From: a bacterium
GTDB lineage: Bacteria; Armatimonadota; Chthonomonadetes; Chthonomonadales; Chthonomonadaceae
Length of the DNA stretch: 51,232 bases
Direction of reading: 5' to 3'
NCBI GenBank assembly: GCA_021777995.1
Contig: JAJYCW010000013.1
Span: 1 to 51,232 of the forward strand
Position 1 is the stretch's first letter; each line of letters opens with the position of its first letter. The translations under genes were made by a program, and so were the position numbers. The notes beneath the pieces were generated by a model. That model was not told the origin of the DNA. It was given only the letters and a program-made list of their open reading frames with translations, and made no database searches. Below, piece by piece: positions 42,215 through 50,462 of the stretch.

Positions 42215-42787
42215 TTGACTAACCTGATAAACCGCTCACGCGAGAACCGCACGATCTGTGTATGCTGCGTGCGCGCATTGGGCAGAATTGGCGCACCCCA
42301 GGCACGTGATATTCTACGTTCCATGCTCGTTTCTGCAGGTAGCGACCAGGTGATGGCTGCGGCTGCCTCAACGGCACTCGCACGAATTGGTGACACTGAG
42401 GCCGTACCGCTGTTTGTTACCGCCATATGCGTTGCTGTAGCGACGATCAGCCGCCGTCAGATTGCACATTCCCTAGGCATAATTCTAGACCACGGCGAGC
42501 CGTCGTATCGGCTTATTTCCGCGGCAGATATGGATCGCGATGGGATTGTAGTGAAGATGATCAAGGAGGCAGGGAAGGAATCGACGGCCGCGCGCTCTGC
42601 CGCTCGGCATGCGATTCAATCCTACACATCTGGAGACTTCAACGGAACAATAAGTCACCTTGTACAACTGAGTGCACTACAGCCAAAACCTGAAGACGGT
42701 GCATTTTGGCGGTCGGTGGCATCGCTGGATGCCCAAGTACCCCTGGAACTCGTCCTGGTTGCAGTGGCAGTTCTTGCCGACGATTGA
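42215..42787 (+). pseudogene. 3' part of the frameshifted MFS-HEAT gene
   Basis: This 190-codon frame begins with a TTG and no ribosome site. Its first residues (LTNLINRSRENRTICVCCV) start in the middle of a HEAT repeat whose first half ends the upstream frame. It then shows RALGRIGAPQARDIL and LARIGDTEAVPLFV, the same repeat spacing, before a helical tail. It is more likely the separated C-terminus than an independent gene, although restart at the TTG could give a free HEAT protein. Confidence 0.8.
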
Positions 42788-43424
42788 CGACCGATTCTTA
42801 AGTAGTTGAGGCTTACTGTGATGAAGATACTGATCCCCGGATAAGTATTGTGGGCAAACGATCTATATGCGTCTAACACGAATTTCGTGAAGCCAATTGA
42901 GGGGCCGTATTCGCACACGGAACGACGTAGCCATCCGCATTCTTAAACTCAGCAGTAAACTGGTATAAGGCCATCTCCAGTGGCATTTGGAAATTATCGA
43001 CCCTATGTCGCGGTAACCTTACGAAGGGGCCATTGGCTTGGCTCGGGTGTAATGCTAAATAGAAGGTCTTGTAATAAGAGACAGTCTCCCTGTAATGCTG
43101 CCTTGCTTACATATTTCAACTAGCAGAATGGTTCTTGGACGTTACTGTTGCGCCCACAGTTGGAGGGCAAGTGCTAATACATGGCACAGGTCGGTTGAAC
43201 ATGCCCAACTGATTTTGTCTGCTGTTACCCAACCCCACAGCCTACCCTTGATGACAACGATTAGGCGCAAAACAACGGTGGTCGGCGCTGGTTTCTTAAT
43301 TTCACGCAACCCGTTGTAGCAGTGCCGGAAGGCAATTAGGAAAGATTGCTCATCATTGTGAGGGTGGGGGAATGCCAGAAAGGTACGATACCCCAACAAG
43401 GCACTGAACCCCCACCTTAGAATT
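42788..43424. other. Gene-poor 637-base stretch
   Basis: No reading frame here has both a ribosome site and recognisable protein features. The best, a minus-strand frame at 43142-43399, has a mixed composition and no known motif. A stem-loop at 43363-43416 sits next to the stop of the minus-strand oxidoreductase gene. I see no tRNA, repeat array or insertion-sequence ends. The stretch could hold an unrecognised RNA or be decayed coding DNA. Confidence 0.4.
43363..43416. terminator. Stem-loop downstream of the Gfo/Idh/MocA gene
   Basis: GGTGGGGG (43363-43370) pairs perfectly with CCCCCACC (43409-43416). Inside it, TGCC (43373-43376) pairs with GGCA (43400-43403). On the minus strand it starts 8 nt after the oxidoreductase stop. 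No T-tract follows on that strand; on the plus strand TTAGAATTTT does. Its function as a terminator is uncertain. Confidence 0.4.
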
Positions 43425-44447
43425 TTACGATGCAGGCATACTTTGAAGGGTTACTGGTCTTCCGGTTTCCACCGACTCGATGGCTGCGAGGGCTATTCGA
43501 ACGGCTTCCATTCCATCGTAAGGTGTTATTGAAGGAGTAACTCCTGCCTCCAGGCAGTCAAGAAAATGCTGTAACTCTAATTGGTAGGGATTTACACCTG
43601 TTGGGCTTTCTGGCACGGCTACGCCTGCAGCCGTAACGTCGCTGTTAGCCATTGCAATCCTAAGTGGTGTTCCCGTGGGCTGGTTTGCGTTAAACTCCAA
43701 CAACCCTCCATCGCCCGCGACCTCGATTGTTACTTTAAAGCCTCCGGGATCGCTCCATGTTCCTTCCACGTGCCCTACAGCGCCGCTGGCGAATCGCAGT
43801 GTAACTAACGCATAGTCCTTTTGCATGCCCTCTTTATGGGGAAAACCGCACGCAAACACCCTTTGAACCGGTCCAAACGTCCACCTTAGCCAATCGAAAT
43901 CATGGATGATAAGGTCAAGTATGCAGCCACCGCTCTTGCTAAAATCGGCGTACCAGTCATTCCATGCGTGAGGCATTGGGCCCCCGCGTCTAGTGCGAAC
44001 CGACGCTACATTTCCCACCGCACCCTGTTTTACCTGTTGTGCAGCGAGTTTGAACTCTGGGAAAAACCGTACCACATGCGCGACAAAAAGCGGGATGCCT
44101 GCACCGTTCACCGCATCAATCATGCGTTGGCAGTCTTCTAACGTTCTTGCCATGGGCTTTTCGGTCGAAATACCCTTTATTCCAAACACCTTTGCTTGGT
44201 TGGCCGCAGAGACAACGTAATCTACGTGCCACGGGGTAGGGCAGCATACATCCACGACATCAGGACGAATTTCCTCAAGCATTTTATCGAAATTCGTGAA
44301 TGGTGCTGCGCCATATCGAGCAGCCAATGCGGTTGCCGCTTCAGCTCGTATGTCCATTACGCCGCACAGGGTAGCGTTGGGTATGGCAGAATAGCAATCG
44401 GCGTGCATAGATGCCATGCCTCCGGCACCCACAAGAGCAATGCGCAT
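43425..44447 (-). CDS. Gfo/Idh/MocA-family oxidoreductase
   Basis: This is a 340-residue NAD(P)-dependent sugar dehydrogenase. It has an N-terminal Rossmann fold (RIALVGAGGMASMHADCY), the catalytic lysine in STEKPMA at about 95-100, and a C-terminal domain with GGCILDLIIHDFDWLRW, whose histidine (HDFD) completes the active site. Such enzymes oxidise or interconvert inositols and sugars; the substrate is unknown. The gene is 85 nt downstream of the zinc dehydrogenase gene on the same strand, so the two may belong to one sugar-degradation operon, further supported by a shared polyol-dehydrogenase theme. Confidence 0.88.
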   Translation of the reverse strand: MRIALVGAGGMASMHADCYSAIPNATLCGVMDIRAEAATALAARYGAAPFTNFDKMLEEIRPDVVDVCCPTPWHVDYVVSAANQAKVFGIKGISTEKPMARTLEDCQRMIDAVNGAGIPLFVAHVVRFFPEFKLAAQQVKQGAVGNVASVRTRRGGPMPHAWNDWYADFSKSGGCILDLIIHDFDWLRWTFGPVQRVFACGFPHKEGMQKDYALVTLRFASGAVGHVEGTWSDPGGFKVTIEVAGDGGLLEFNANQPTGTPLRIAMANSDVTAAGVAVPESPTGVNPYQLELQHFLDCLEAGVTPSITPYDGMEAVRIALAAIESVETGRPVTLQSMPAS

Positions 44448-44532
44448 GTCGACGTCTCCTTGAGTTAATTGGTTAATGCTAGTAAGCTAATTTCGATCAC
44501 TTTTGGTTTTAGTGCCTGGCTCCGTTGACAGG

Positions 44533-45651
44533 CTATTCAGCTTGCGGCGTTATGACGGCTTTTACAACACGTTGATGCTCGACGTCATCGAGTGCCACTG
44601 CGCATTCAGCTAAACTGTAACGTTTAGTTATAAATCGCTCCCAATTGTATTCTTTGTTAAACCTTGATAGTACTTCCATGGCGCGGTAGACGTGTGAAAA
44701 GTCGGAACCCCAACAGCCCTGAACAGTTAGGTGTTTGCGATTAATGTGCAGGTGCGGATTAAGTGAGACATCGCCATTGTTTGTGTACTGCCCGACAATT
44801 ATGTACCGGCCGTTATCACGGACAAGGGAACAGCCCTCCGGAATTGCAGAGGGATTACCGCTTGCTTCCACGACGATATCTGCGCCGTGTCCGCCGGTGG
44901 CAGCCCGGACAGCGGCAAGGCGCGAATCAGGGGTTGTTGTTGAAATGTCAAGCGTGAGATCAACTCCAAACCTTTCTGCTGCTTGAAGGCGCGTCCGGGG
45001 GGCGCCAATGATTCCTACCCAGCCCGCCCCGCTTATCAGGGCAAGCAACGCGGCATTCAGTCCAACGGGTCCGCTTCCCTGCACCAGGACGCGGTCACCC
45101 AGCTTAATCTGAGAAAGTTCCACCGCATGTACAGCAGTTGGTAGCCCGCACCCACCTCCAATCCAAGATGCAGGGGTTACGTCGGACGGTAGCTGCAGAA
45201 GCAGCGTACCGCGGCGCAGCAAGATGTAATCTGCCCAGCCACCAGAAAGCCCCGGTGGATCGTCAGCACCCACAGTTATGCCATAGACCTTGCGGTGTGG
45301 GCATCGCGTAGAGGCTTTCCAAACGCTGCAGTACATGCACTTACCACACGTGCCATACACGTCGAGAAATGTCACAATATCGCCGATGCAAACTGCACTA
45401 CCATCGACGTATTCCAGGGTCCCACCTAACTGTTCCACTCTCCCCACGCTTACATGACCCGGTATTAGCGGGTAAGGCACCCCTGATAATCTGCCATGCA
45501 ACAGGTGCACGTCTGTACCACACACTTCACTGGCAATGACTTTCACCAAGCATTCGCCGTCAACCGGTGTTGGCAACTCATACTGCCACACTTGTGGAGG
45601 TGTACCTGGAGCAGGTATGACCGCAGCATTTACGGAATTCCTTATTCTCAC
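44533..45651 (-). CDS. Zinc-dependent medium-chain alcohol/polyol dehydrogenase
   Basis: This 372-residue MDR enzyme oxidises an alcohol or polyol with NAD(P)+. The catalytic zinc ligand C44 is in EVCGTDVH, and the structural-zinc cysteines are at about C102, C105, C108 and C117 (GTCGKCMYCSVWKASTRC). The nucleotide fold has VLVQGSGPVGLNAALLA. The usual GHE motif reads GHV (residues 65-67), so the Glu that can bind the catalytic zinc is missing. The start is a GTG overlapping the PBP4 stop (GTGA), so the pair is translationally coupled despite the unrelated function. The Gfo/Idh/MocA gene follows. Confidence 0.85.
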   Translation of the reverse strand: MRIRNSVNAAVIPAPGTPPQVWQYELPTPVDGECLVKVIASEVCGTDVHLLHGRLSGVPYPLIPGHVSVGRVEQLGGTLEYVDGSAVCIGDIVTFLDVYGTCGKCMYCSVWKASTRCPHRKVYGITVGADDPPGLSGGWADYILLRRGTLLLQLPSDVTPASWIGGGCGLPTAVHAVELSQIKLGDRVLVQGSGPVGLNAALLALISGAGWVGIIGAPRTRLQAAERFGVDLTLDISTTTPDSRLAAVRAATGGHGADIVVEASGNPSAIPEGCSLVRDNGRYIIVGQYTNNGDVSLNPHLHINRKHLTVQGCWGSDFSHVYRAMEVLSRFNKEYNWERFITKRYSLAECAVALDDVEHQRVVKAVITPQAE

Positions 45652-47165
45652 GGTGCCGACCTTCTAGTAGTTGTAGCATTTGCAAGCATTTCAATTATTG
45701 TATTCTGAGCTAACTGGCATGCAGCCTCAGAACAGACATGATTGTTAATCATGATAGCGAACACAAAGGGAGTACCATCTTGCCCGTTAACGTAACCAGC
45801 GATCGTACTAACACCCGACAGGTATCCCGTTTTAGCATGGCAGTTGTTGGCCGCGCGCGTGTTCTTCATCCGCCATGCCAATGGACCGTCGACTCCAGCT
45901 ATCGGCAAGGACTGATAAAAGTAACGAAAATGTTTATGAGTGCGAAGGGCCTCTAGCAAATTTACCAGGTTTGCCGGTGATACGAGATCCTGCCTGGAGA
46001 GTCCAGAACCATCCACCTGGTGGAGCTGGTGAAGGTCAACATTGAACGTGGCCAAGGCTGCACGGGACGCTGTAAGCCCTGTACCGTCATACCCCGCGGT
46101 AGAGCGCCCGGTTGCTGCTACCCCACCAGCCTGGAGCAGGCATTCTGCAATGAGGTTATCACTGGGCTTATTCATGAGAACCAACATTTGCGAAAGGGGC
46201 ACAGAGTAATGTTCGGCAACGACCTCCGTCGCGGTAGGCAGTTTTTTGACTTGGTTGGGCCTGCTGTGAATGACCTTTATTCCCAGTGAGCGTAATGCGC
46301 TAATCGTAAGATAGGCTGTCATCTCACCAGGATGCATGAAAGTAAGTGGAATTACGACTTTCTCTATTCCAGCAGCACTAGCGGAGATGGTGCCTGACAG
46401 CTTGATAACGTTTCGCCCTTCAACTCGGTTGTACCTCACGTCAGTGTGATTGCGCCCTTTTACCGTCACGATCTTGTTCACTACGCGAACCTGTGGTAAG
46501 ACGGGACTTTCGAGCAGCTTTGGTGGGCCGTCTATAACGCCAGGTGTAATGGAAATTGTTATCACATTTTCAGCGCAGTTCAGTCCACTTATCTGGGGTG
46601 AGTAGTAATACGGCTCATCGTCCCACGCCCAACCGTCACCCAGGCGCTGTCTGTCGAAAATTCGATCATAATATTCAAGTCGGTCAATTACCGATATCTT
46701 ACCAATTAGTTGCTGCGCTAGATTTGTAAGATCATGCGTATTTAAAACCGGATCACCGCCACCAACAAGTATTAAGTCGGCAGGCTTAGAGGATTGTCTG
46801 TTGACGATGTTAGCGAGTTCCAGTTTGGTTTCAAAGCGATATCGTATGCCAAGGATCGACATGGCAGCTGCACTGGTCAATAGTTTGCAGCAGGAAGCGG
46901 GTTCAAACATACGATGGGCATTTGTGCTGAAAAGGACAGACCGAGTGGAGGCATCTATGATTTGGACACCTACAAATGCTGATTTCAGGTCTGGACTATC
47001 TATCGCTCGCATAATCGTGGTCAGTTCAGCCGGGGATAAGCCCGCTGTTGACCGCGGATGAACCTGAGCGATCGCGAAGCTAGGGGAGCATAGGTAGAGC
47101 AAAAGGATAATGCTTTGTACAAAAACTTCCGATACCACATCGGTTATGCGTTGTCTTATTGTCAT
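45648..47165 (-). CDS. D-alanyl-D-alanine carboxypeptidase/endopeptidase (PBP4, peptidase S13)
   Basis: This secreted 505-residue enzyme trims peptidoglycan stem peptides. A signal peptide (IILLLYLCSPSFAIA, cleavage near residue 34) precedes the S13 catalytic domain. It has the nucleophile motif S91-C-C-K94 in EPASCCKLLTS, then the long insertion typical of PBP4 (~110-325), PSDNLIAE, and KTGYLSGVS near residue 450. DacB is the E. coli relative. Its stop overlaps the start of the alcohol dehydrogenase. It is divergent from the next TPR gene with 59 nt between starts. Confidence 0.9.
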   Translation of the reverse strand: MTIRQRITDVVSEVFVQSIILLLYLCSPSFAIAQVHPRSTAGLSPAELTTIMRAIDSPDLKSAFVGVQIIDASTRSVLFSTNAHRMFEPASCCKLLTSAAAMSILGIRYRFETKLELANIVNRQSSKPADLILVGGGDPVLNTHDLTNLAQQLIGKISVIDRLEYYDRIFDRQRLGDGWAWDDEPYYYSPQISGLNCAENVITISITPGVIDGPPKLLESPVLPQVRVVNKIVTVKGRNHTDVRYNRVEGRNVIKLSGTISASAAGIEKVVIPLTFMHPGEMTAYLTISALRSLGIKVIHSRPNQVKKLPTATEVVAEHYSVPLSQMLVLMNKPSDNLIAECLLQAGGVAATGRSTAGYDGTGLTASRAALATFNVDLHQLHQVDGSGLSRQDLVSPANLVNLLEALRTHKHFRYFYQSLPIAGVDGPLAWRMKNTRAANNCHAKTGYLSGVSTIAGYVNGQDGTPFVFAIMINNHVCSEAACQLAQNTIIEMLANATTTRRSAP

Positions 47166-47190
47166 AACGCCGTAAAATTCTGTTCTGAAT

Positions 47191-47199
47191 TGGTATAAT
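47191..47199 (+). promoter_or_regulatory. Extended -10 element of the secreted TPR gene
   Basis: TGGTATAAT (TGn followed by TATAAT at 47194-47199) lies 25 nt upstream of the ATG. No -35 is obvious, as expected for an extended -10 promoter. Confidence 0.55.
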
Positions 47200-47224
47200 C
47201 CTGCTTTTAGGGAGGTGTTTATTT

Positions 47225-48460
47225 ATGAGAAGAGTATTGGCATCCTGGTCTGCAATTATATGTGTCGGTGCATTTGTCGCTCTGTTTACCAGTTCCTATG
47301 CGGCAGCAGCTCAATCAAATCTAACAACAGCGATTCTTGCGCCCAAACCACCTGTTCAGCCAGGGCCGACTAATCTGTCCCTCAAGCAGATGATTGAACA
47401 GGGCTCGCAGTTATTGCAGCAGCATAAGCCGCTACAGGCAGAGACGGTTTTCTACGATGCTTCTCTTCGGTATCCTAACAACTATCCCTTGGAAATGACA
47501 CTCGCTTCTATTGCGCTCGAGAATGGGCACTACCCTCGTGCATTGGAAGCGACCGATAGCGCACTGAATATTAACGAGCAATCTGAAGCCGCCTATGGGT
47601 TACGCGCTGGAATCTATGCCGAGATGAAGGACTATAAGCGCGCATATCGCGATATAGAGACTGCCATTTCGTTGGCACCCAATGTTCCGGAGCTTTACAA
47701 ACAAGCGGGCGATATCGCGTTCAATTCAAGTCACTTTCATGAGGCGATCAAAAATTACACGTTGGCGTTGGGATTCGATCCATTCCAACCAGAGGTTCAT
47801 CTTGCACTGGGTGATGCATACGAGCAGGCAGACATGCATGCACAGGCAGTGAATGAGTATTCCAGTGGTATTTACTTGTTGAAGCAGGACAAACCAGCAC
47901 CTGCCTCGCCCACTGCAAAGTTGCTTCAGCAGACTGAACTCAGCCGCGCGGTTTCGCTCGCTGGCCTTAAGGACTACAATAGTGCTCTTGCAATTGCGGA
48001 CAAGCAGCTGGAGTTGGCCCCCAAAAGCGAGACGATTATCTCAACAGTTGCGCAGATAAAGGACATGGCAGGCGATCATTCGGCGGCTGTTCAACTGTAC
48101 CTTAAGGCGTTAGCATTAAAGCCCAAAGATGCGATCGTCTGGGGCAATCTGGGATGGGCGCAATATGAGGAAGGACTTTATAAAGAGGCTCTGGGTTCCA
48201 GCAATCGTGCACTGCTCATTGATGGCTCTCTAAGCTACGTACAATACAACAAGGGGCTGGTTTATGCTGTTCAGGGTGATGGAAGGGACGCACTAGAGAC
48301 TTATAAATTGGCGATTGCTCATTCCGGGCCATCGGATATCGAAAGTGGCCTTCATGATGTCCGCAAAGCCATCCTAAAACACGGAAGTTCTCCGGTGCTC
48401 AAACAGGCTCTACAATTATTGAGCACTGCTAGGAACAAAGCGCTGGGCCTGCCAAATTAG
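47225..48460 (+). CDS. Secreted TPR-repeat protein
   Basis: A signal peptide (VLASWSAIICVGAFVALFTSSYAAAA) precedes about nine tetratricopeptide repeats across ~55-395, such as AAYGLRAGIYAEMKDYKRAY and VWGNLGWAQYEEGLYKEALG. It resembles the other secreted TPR protein here (27676..29214) in layout but not closely in sequence. It probably acts as a periplasmic scaffold. A strong GGGAGG, 9 nt from the ATG, and an extended -10 box precede it. Its transcript should end at the hairpin at 48492-48535, which lies inside the 3' end of the convergent selB gene. Confidence 0.8.
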   Translation: MRRVLASWSAIICVGAFVALFTSSYAAAAQSNLTTAILAPKPPVQPGPTNLSLKQMIEQGSQLLQQHKPLQAETVFYDASLRYPNNYPLEMTLASIALENGHYPRALEATDSALNINEQSEAAYGLRAGIYAEMKDYKRAYRDIETAISLAPNVPELYKQAGDIAFNSSHFHEAIKNYTLALGFDPFQPEVHLALGDAYEQADMHAQAVNEYSSGIYLLKQDKPAPASPTAKLLQQTELSRAVSLAGLKDYNSALAIADKQLELAPKSETIISTVAQIKDMAGDHSAAVQLYLKALALKPKDAIVWGNLGWAQYEEGLYKEALGSSNRALLIDGSLSYVQYNKGLVYAVQGDGRDALETYKLAIAHSGPSDIESGLHDVRKAILKHGSSPVLKQALQLLSTARNKALGLPN

Positions 48461-48474
48461 CCTTATGCTGAGAG

Positions 48475-50388
48475 CTATATAAGAGGGTGCGAAAAGATGA
48501 CATGGCGCTCGTGCACGCGCCTTGTCATCTTTTTTGCGTCCATATACTCCAGTACCTGCAGGGCTGACTTACGGTTTACCTCAAGGGCATCGCGCAGTTC
48601 GCCAACGGTTATGCCGCCGGTAGTCTGACTGCGAAGGCTTACGAGTTCCAGAGCCGAATTCATCGGATGATCAGTGATGAACTTTGCTTCGCCTGGTCTA
48701 TGGAAGCGTCCTATTACAACTCCATACTGCAATAGTGTGATCAGTGCCTCACGGTTGAGTTTCAATGCCGTACAAATCTCGGCAAGATCCGGTGCAATGA
48801 TTCCGTGCTTGTCGTATTCGGCGTATATATCGTCTAGCATTGCCTGCTGCCATGGTTGCAAAGCAATTCGAAATTCGCGAAGTCTCACGAACGCACCCTC
48901 AAGTGCGATAATAGATCGTGCTGCCATTAGCTGGAGCAATATGGCGAACTCCCTTGTCTCCATACCCTTCGCTACAAGAACCCGCAAATCCTCACGCCCA
49001 ATTCCTTGTCGCTGCGGATATCGTTCATGGAAGTCGCCTAGTACAGTTGTAATTCTGGACAGGAGTGCAGTTAGGCAGCTGTTGTGAATAAGGTATTTGT
49101 CACCAATGGGTATAACGGAACCGTCCAATTTAAGTCCGTTCAGGCAATCTGTAAGTACTTCCTCGGTGGTGCGACTGCGTGCCGCCAGTTGTTCTAGCTT
49201 TAGCCCGATGGGACTTCCAGCGAGGCAGGTGGTTACAAGGTCCACGGGTGAGCCCGCAATGCGCTTTGTTAACTGAAGCCTGTAATCTTCCTGTTTGTTG
49301 GGTTGCGCCGGCGGTGACGGATCTAAAACAACTGCCGAGCCAATAGTGGTTTGTGGGCTGTAGGTCCTCATCACCATCGTGTCCTTATGCATCGTCGCGA
49401 ATGGTACCTCTGGTGTAAAAAGTGCATAACAGGATTCACCTGCGTTCAAGGTTGTTTGCCCAAACATAAACTTCAATCGGCCTATGACCTCGGCAGTACC
49501 GGCATGCATCCTGACCCTGGTTCGATCCTTTAGCTCAACTTGAGCGCGTGGTAGAAGTTTGAGTTGTACTACACAGCGAGTTGTAGTCAGCGAGAGACCT
49601 GGTGGTGTTATCTGATCACCTCGCTTAATAGTTTCCAACGATACTGCAGCCAGATTGAGGGCTGCACGGGTACCCGCAGGAGCCTGTTTAACGCGTTGCC
49701 CGTGTATTTCAATTGCTCTTACCCGGCATTGCAGACCGGATGGTGAAACTTCTACTGTATCCTTTTCCCTAATCGTTCCTGAGGCAATCGTACCCGTAAC
49801 AATCGATCCAAAACCTGTTTTGGTAAACGCGCGATCAATGATCATTCTGAATGGGGATTCGACAGGTGAGTCGGCGCAACGGCTGGCAACCACCATTAGT
49901 TCGCGTTTCAGCCTGTTCAGGCCAAACCCCTCAGTGTTGCTAACCGCTACAATTGTGGCGTTTTCAAGGAAAGACCCCTTCAGGTTCTGCCTGATATCCG
50001 CTTCGACTTCAACTCGCCACTCCTTCTCTACAAGGTCACACTTTGTTAGGGCTACAACTCCCTGTTTAACTTCCAGTAGGTGAAGGATCTCGAGATGCTC
50101 AAGAGTTTGTGGCATCACCCCGTCATCCGCGGCAATTACAAGCAAAGCAGCATTAATTCCGCAAGCGCCTGCGACCATGTTTTTGGTAAACCGTTCATGC
50201 CCAGGAACATCGACAATGCTTGCACATTGGCCATTTGGAAGAGTAATTGCAGCAAAGCCGATGTCTATCGACATGCCACGTTCCTTTTCTTCTTTCAGCC
50301 TGTCGGTATCAATCCCTGTAAGCGCCTTAATCAGGCTTGTTTTCCCGTGGTCAACGTGTCCTGCAGTTCCAATTATGACGTTTTTCAT
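48475..50388 (-). CDS. selB: Selenocysteine-specific translation elongation factor SelB
   Basis: SelB delivers Sec-tRNA(Sec) to UGA codons marked by a SECIS hairpin. From the ATG at 50388 it is 637 aa. The GTPase domain has G1 GTAGHVDHGKT (7-17), switch segment GMSIDIGF (38-45), G3 DVPGHE (60-65) and G4 TKCD (115-118, the SelB form of NKxD). Beta-barrel domains II-III follow, and from ~370 the four winged helices that bind mRNA. An upstream ATG at 50418 adds ten residues that do not belong to the family. selA, selC and selD are not in the window. The last ~20 codons overlap a bidirectional terminator hairpin. Confidence 0.93.
   Translation of the reverse strand: MKNVIIGTAGHVDHGKTSLIKALTGIDTDRLKEEKERGMSIDIGFAAITLPNGQCASIVDVPGHERFTKNMVAGACGINAALLVIAADDGVMPQTLEHLEILHLLEVKQGVVALTKCDLVEKEWRVEVEADIRQNLKGSFLENATIVAVSNTEGFGLNRLKRELMVVASRCADSPVESPFRMIIDRAFTKTGFGSIVTGTIASGTIREKDTVEVSPSGLQCRVRAIEIHGQRVKQAPAGTRAALNLAAVSLETIKRGDQITPPGLSLTTTRCVVQLKLLPRAQVELKDRTRVRMHAGTAEVIGRLKFMFGQTTLNAGESCYALFTPEVPFATMHKDTMVMRTYSPQTTIGSAVVLDPSPPAQPNKQEDYRLQLTKRIAGSPVDLVTTCLAGSPIGLKLEQLAARSRTTEEVLTDCLNGLKLDGSVIPIGDKYLIHNSCLTALLSRITTVLGDFHERYPQRQGIGREDLRVLVAKGMETREFAILLQLMAARSIIALEGAFVRLREFRIALQPWQQAMLDDIYAEYDKHGIIAPDLAEICTALKLNREALITLLQYGVVIGRFHRPGEAKFITDHPMNSALELVSLRSQTTGGITVGELRDALEVNRKSALQVLEYMDAKKMTRRVHERHVIFSHPLI
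48492..48535. terminator. Terminator hairpin embedded in the 3' end of selB
   Basis: An 11-bp stem (48492-48502 with 48523-48533) is joined through a T-T mismatch to a further 5 bp (48504-48508 with 48517-48521), and the loop has 8 nt. On the plus strand it ends in a six-T run (48530-48535), so it terminates the TPR transcript. On the minus strand the same stem is followed by TTTTCGC while still inside selB, 15 nt before the selB stop. Confidence 0.8.
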
Positions 50389-50462
50389 ATTAACACAGGA
50401 GCATCCTTGAGGTAACACTGTTAATTAGCCTGTTTAGGCAACGTAATCTGGAGAATATGCAA

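Noticed and set aside
43142..43399. Minus-strand open frame in the gene-poor gap
   Set aside because: It has no ribosome site and no recognisable motif, and its composition is unlike the neighbouring proteins. It may be decayed coding sequence, but nothing supports that.
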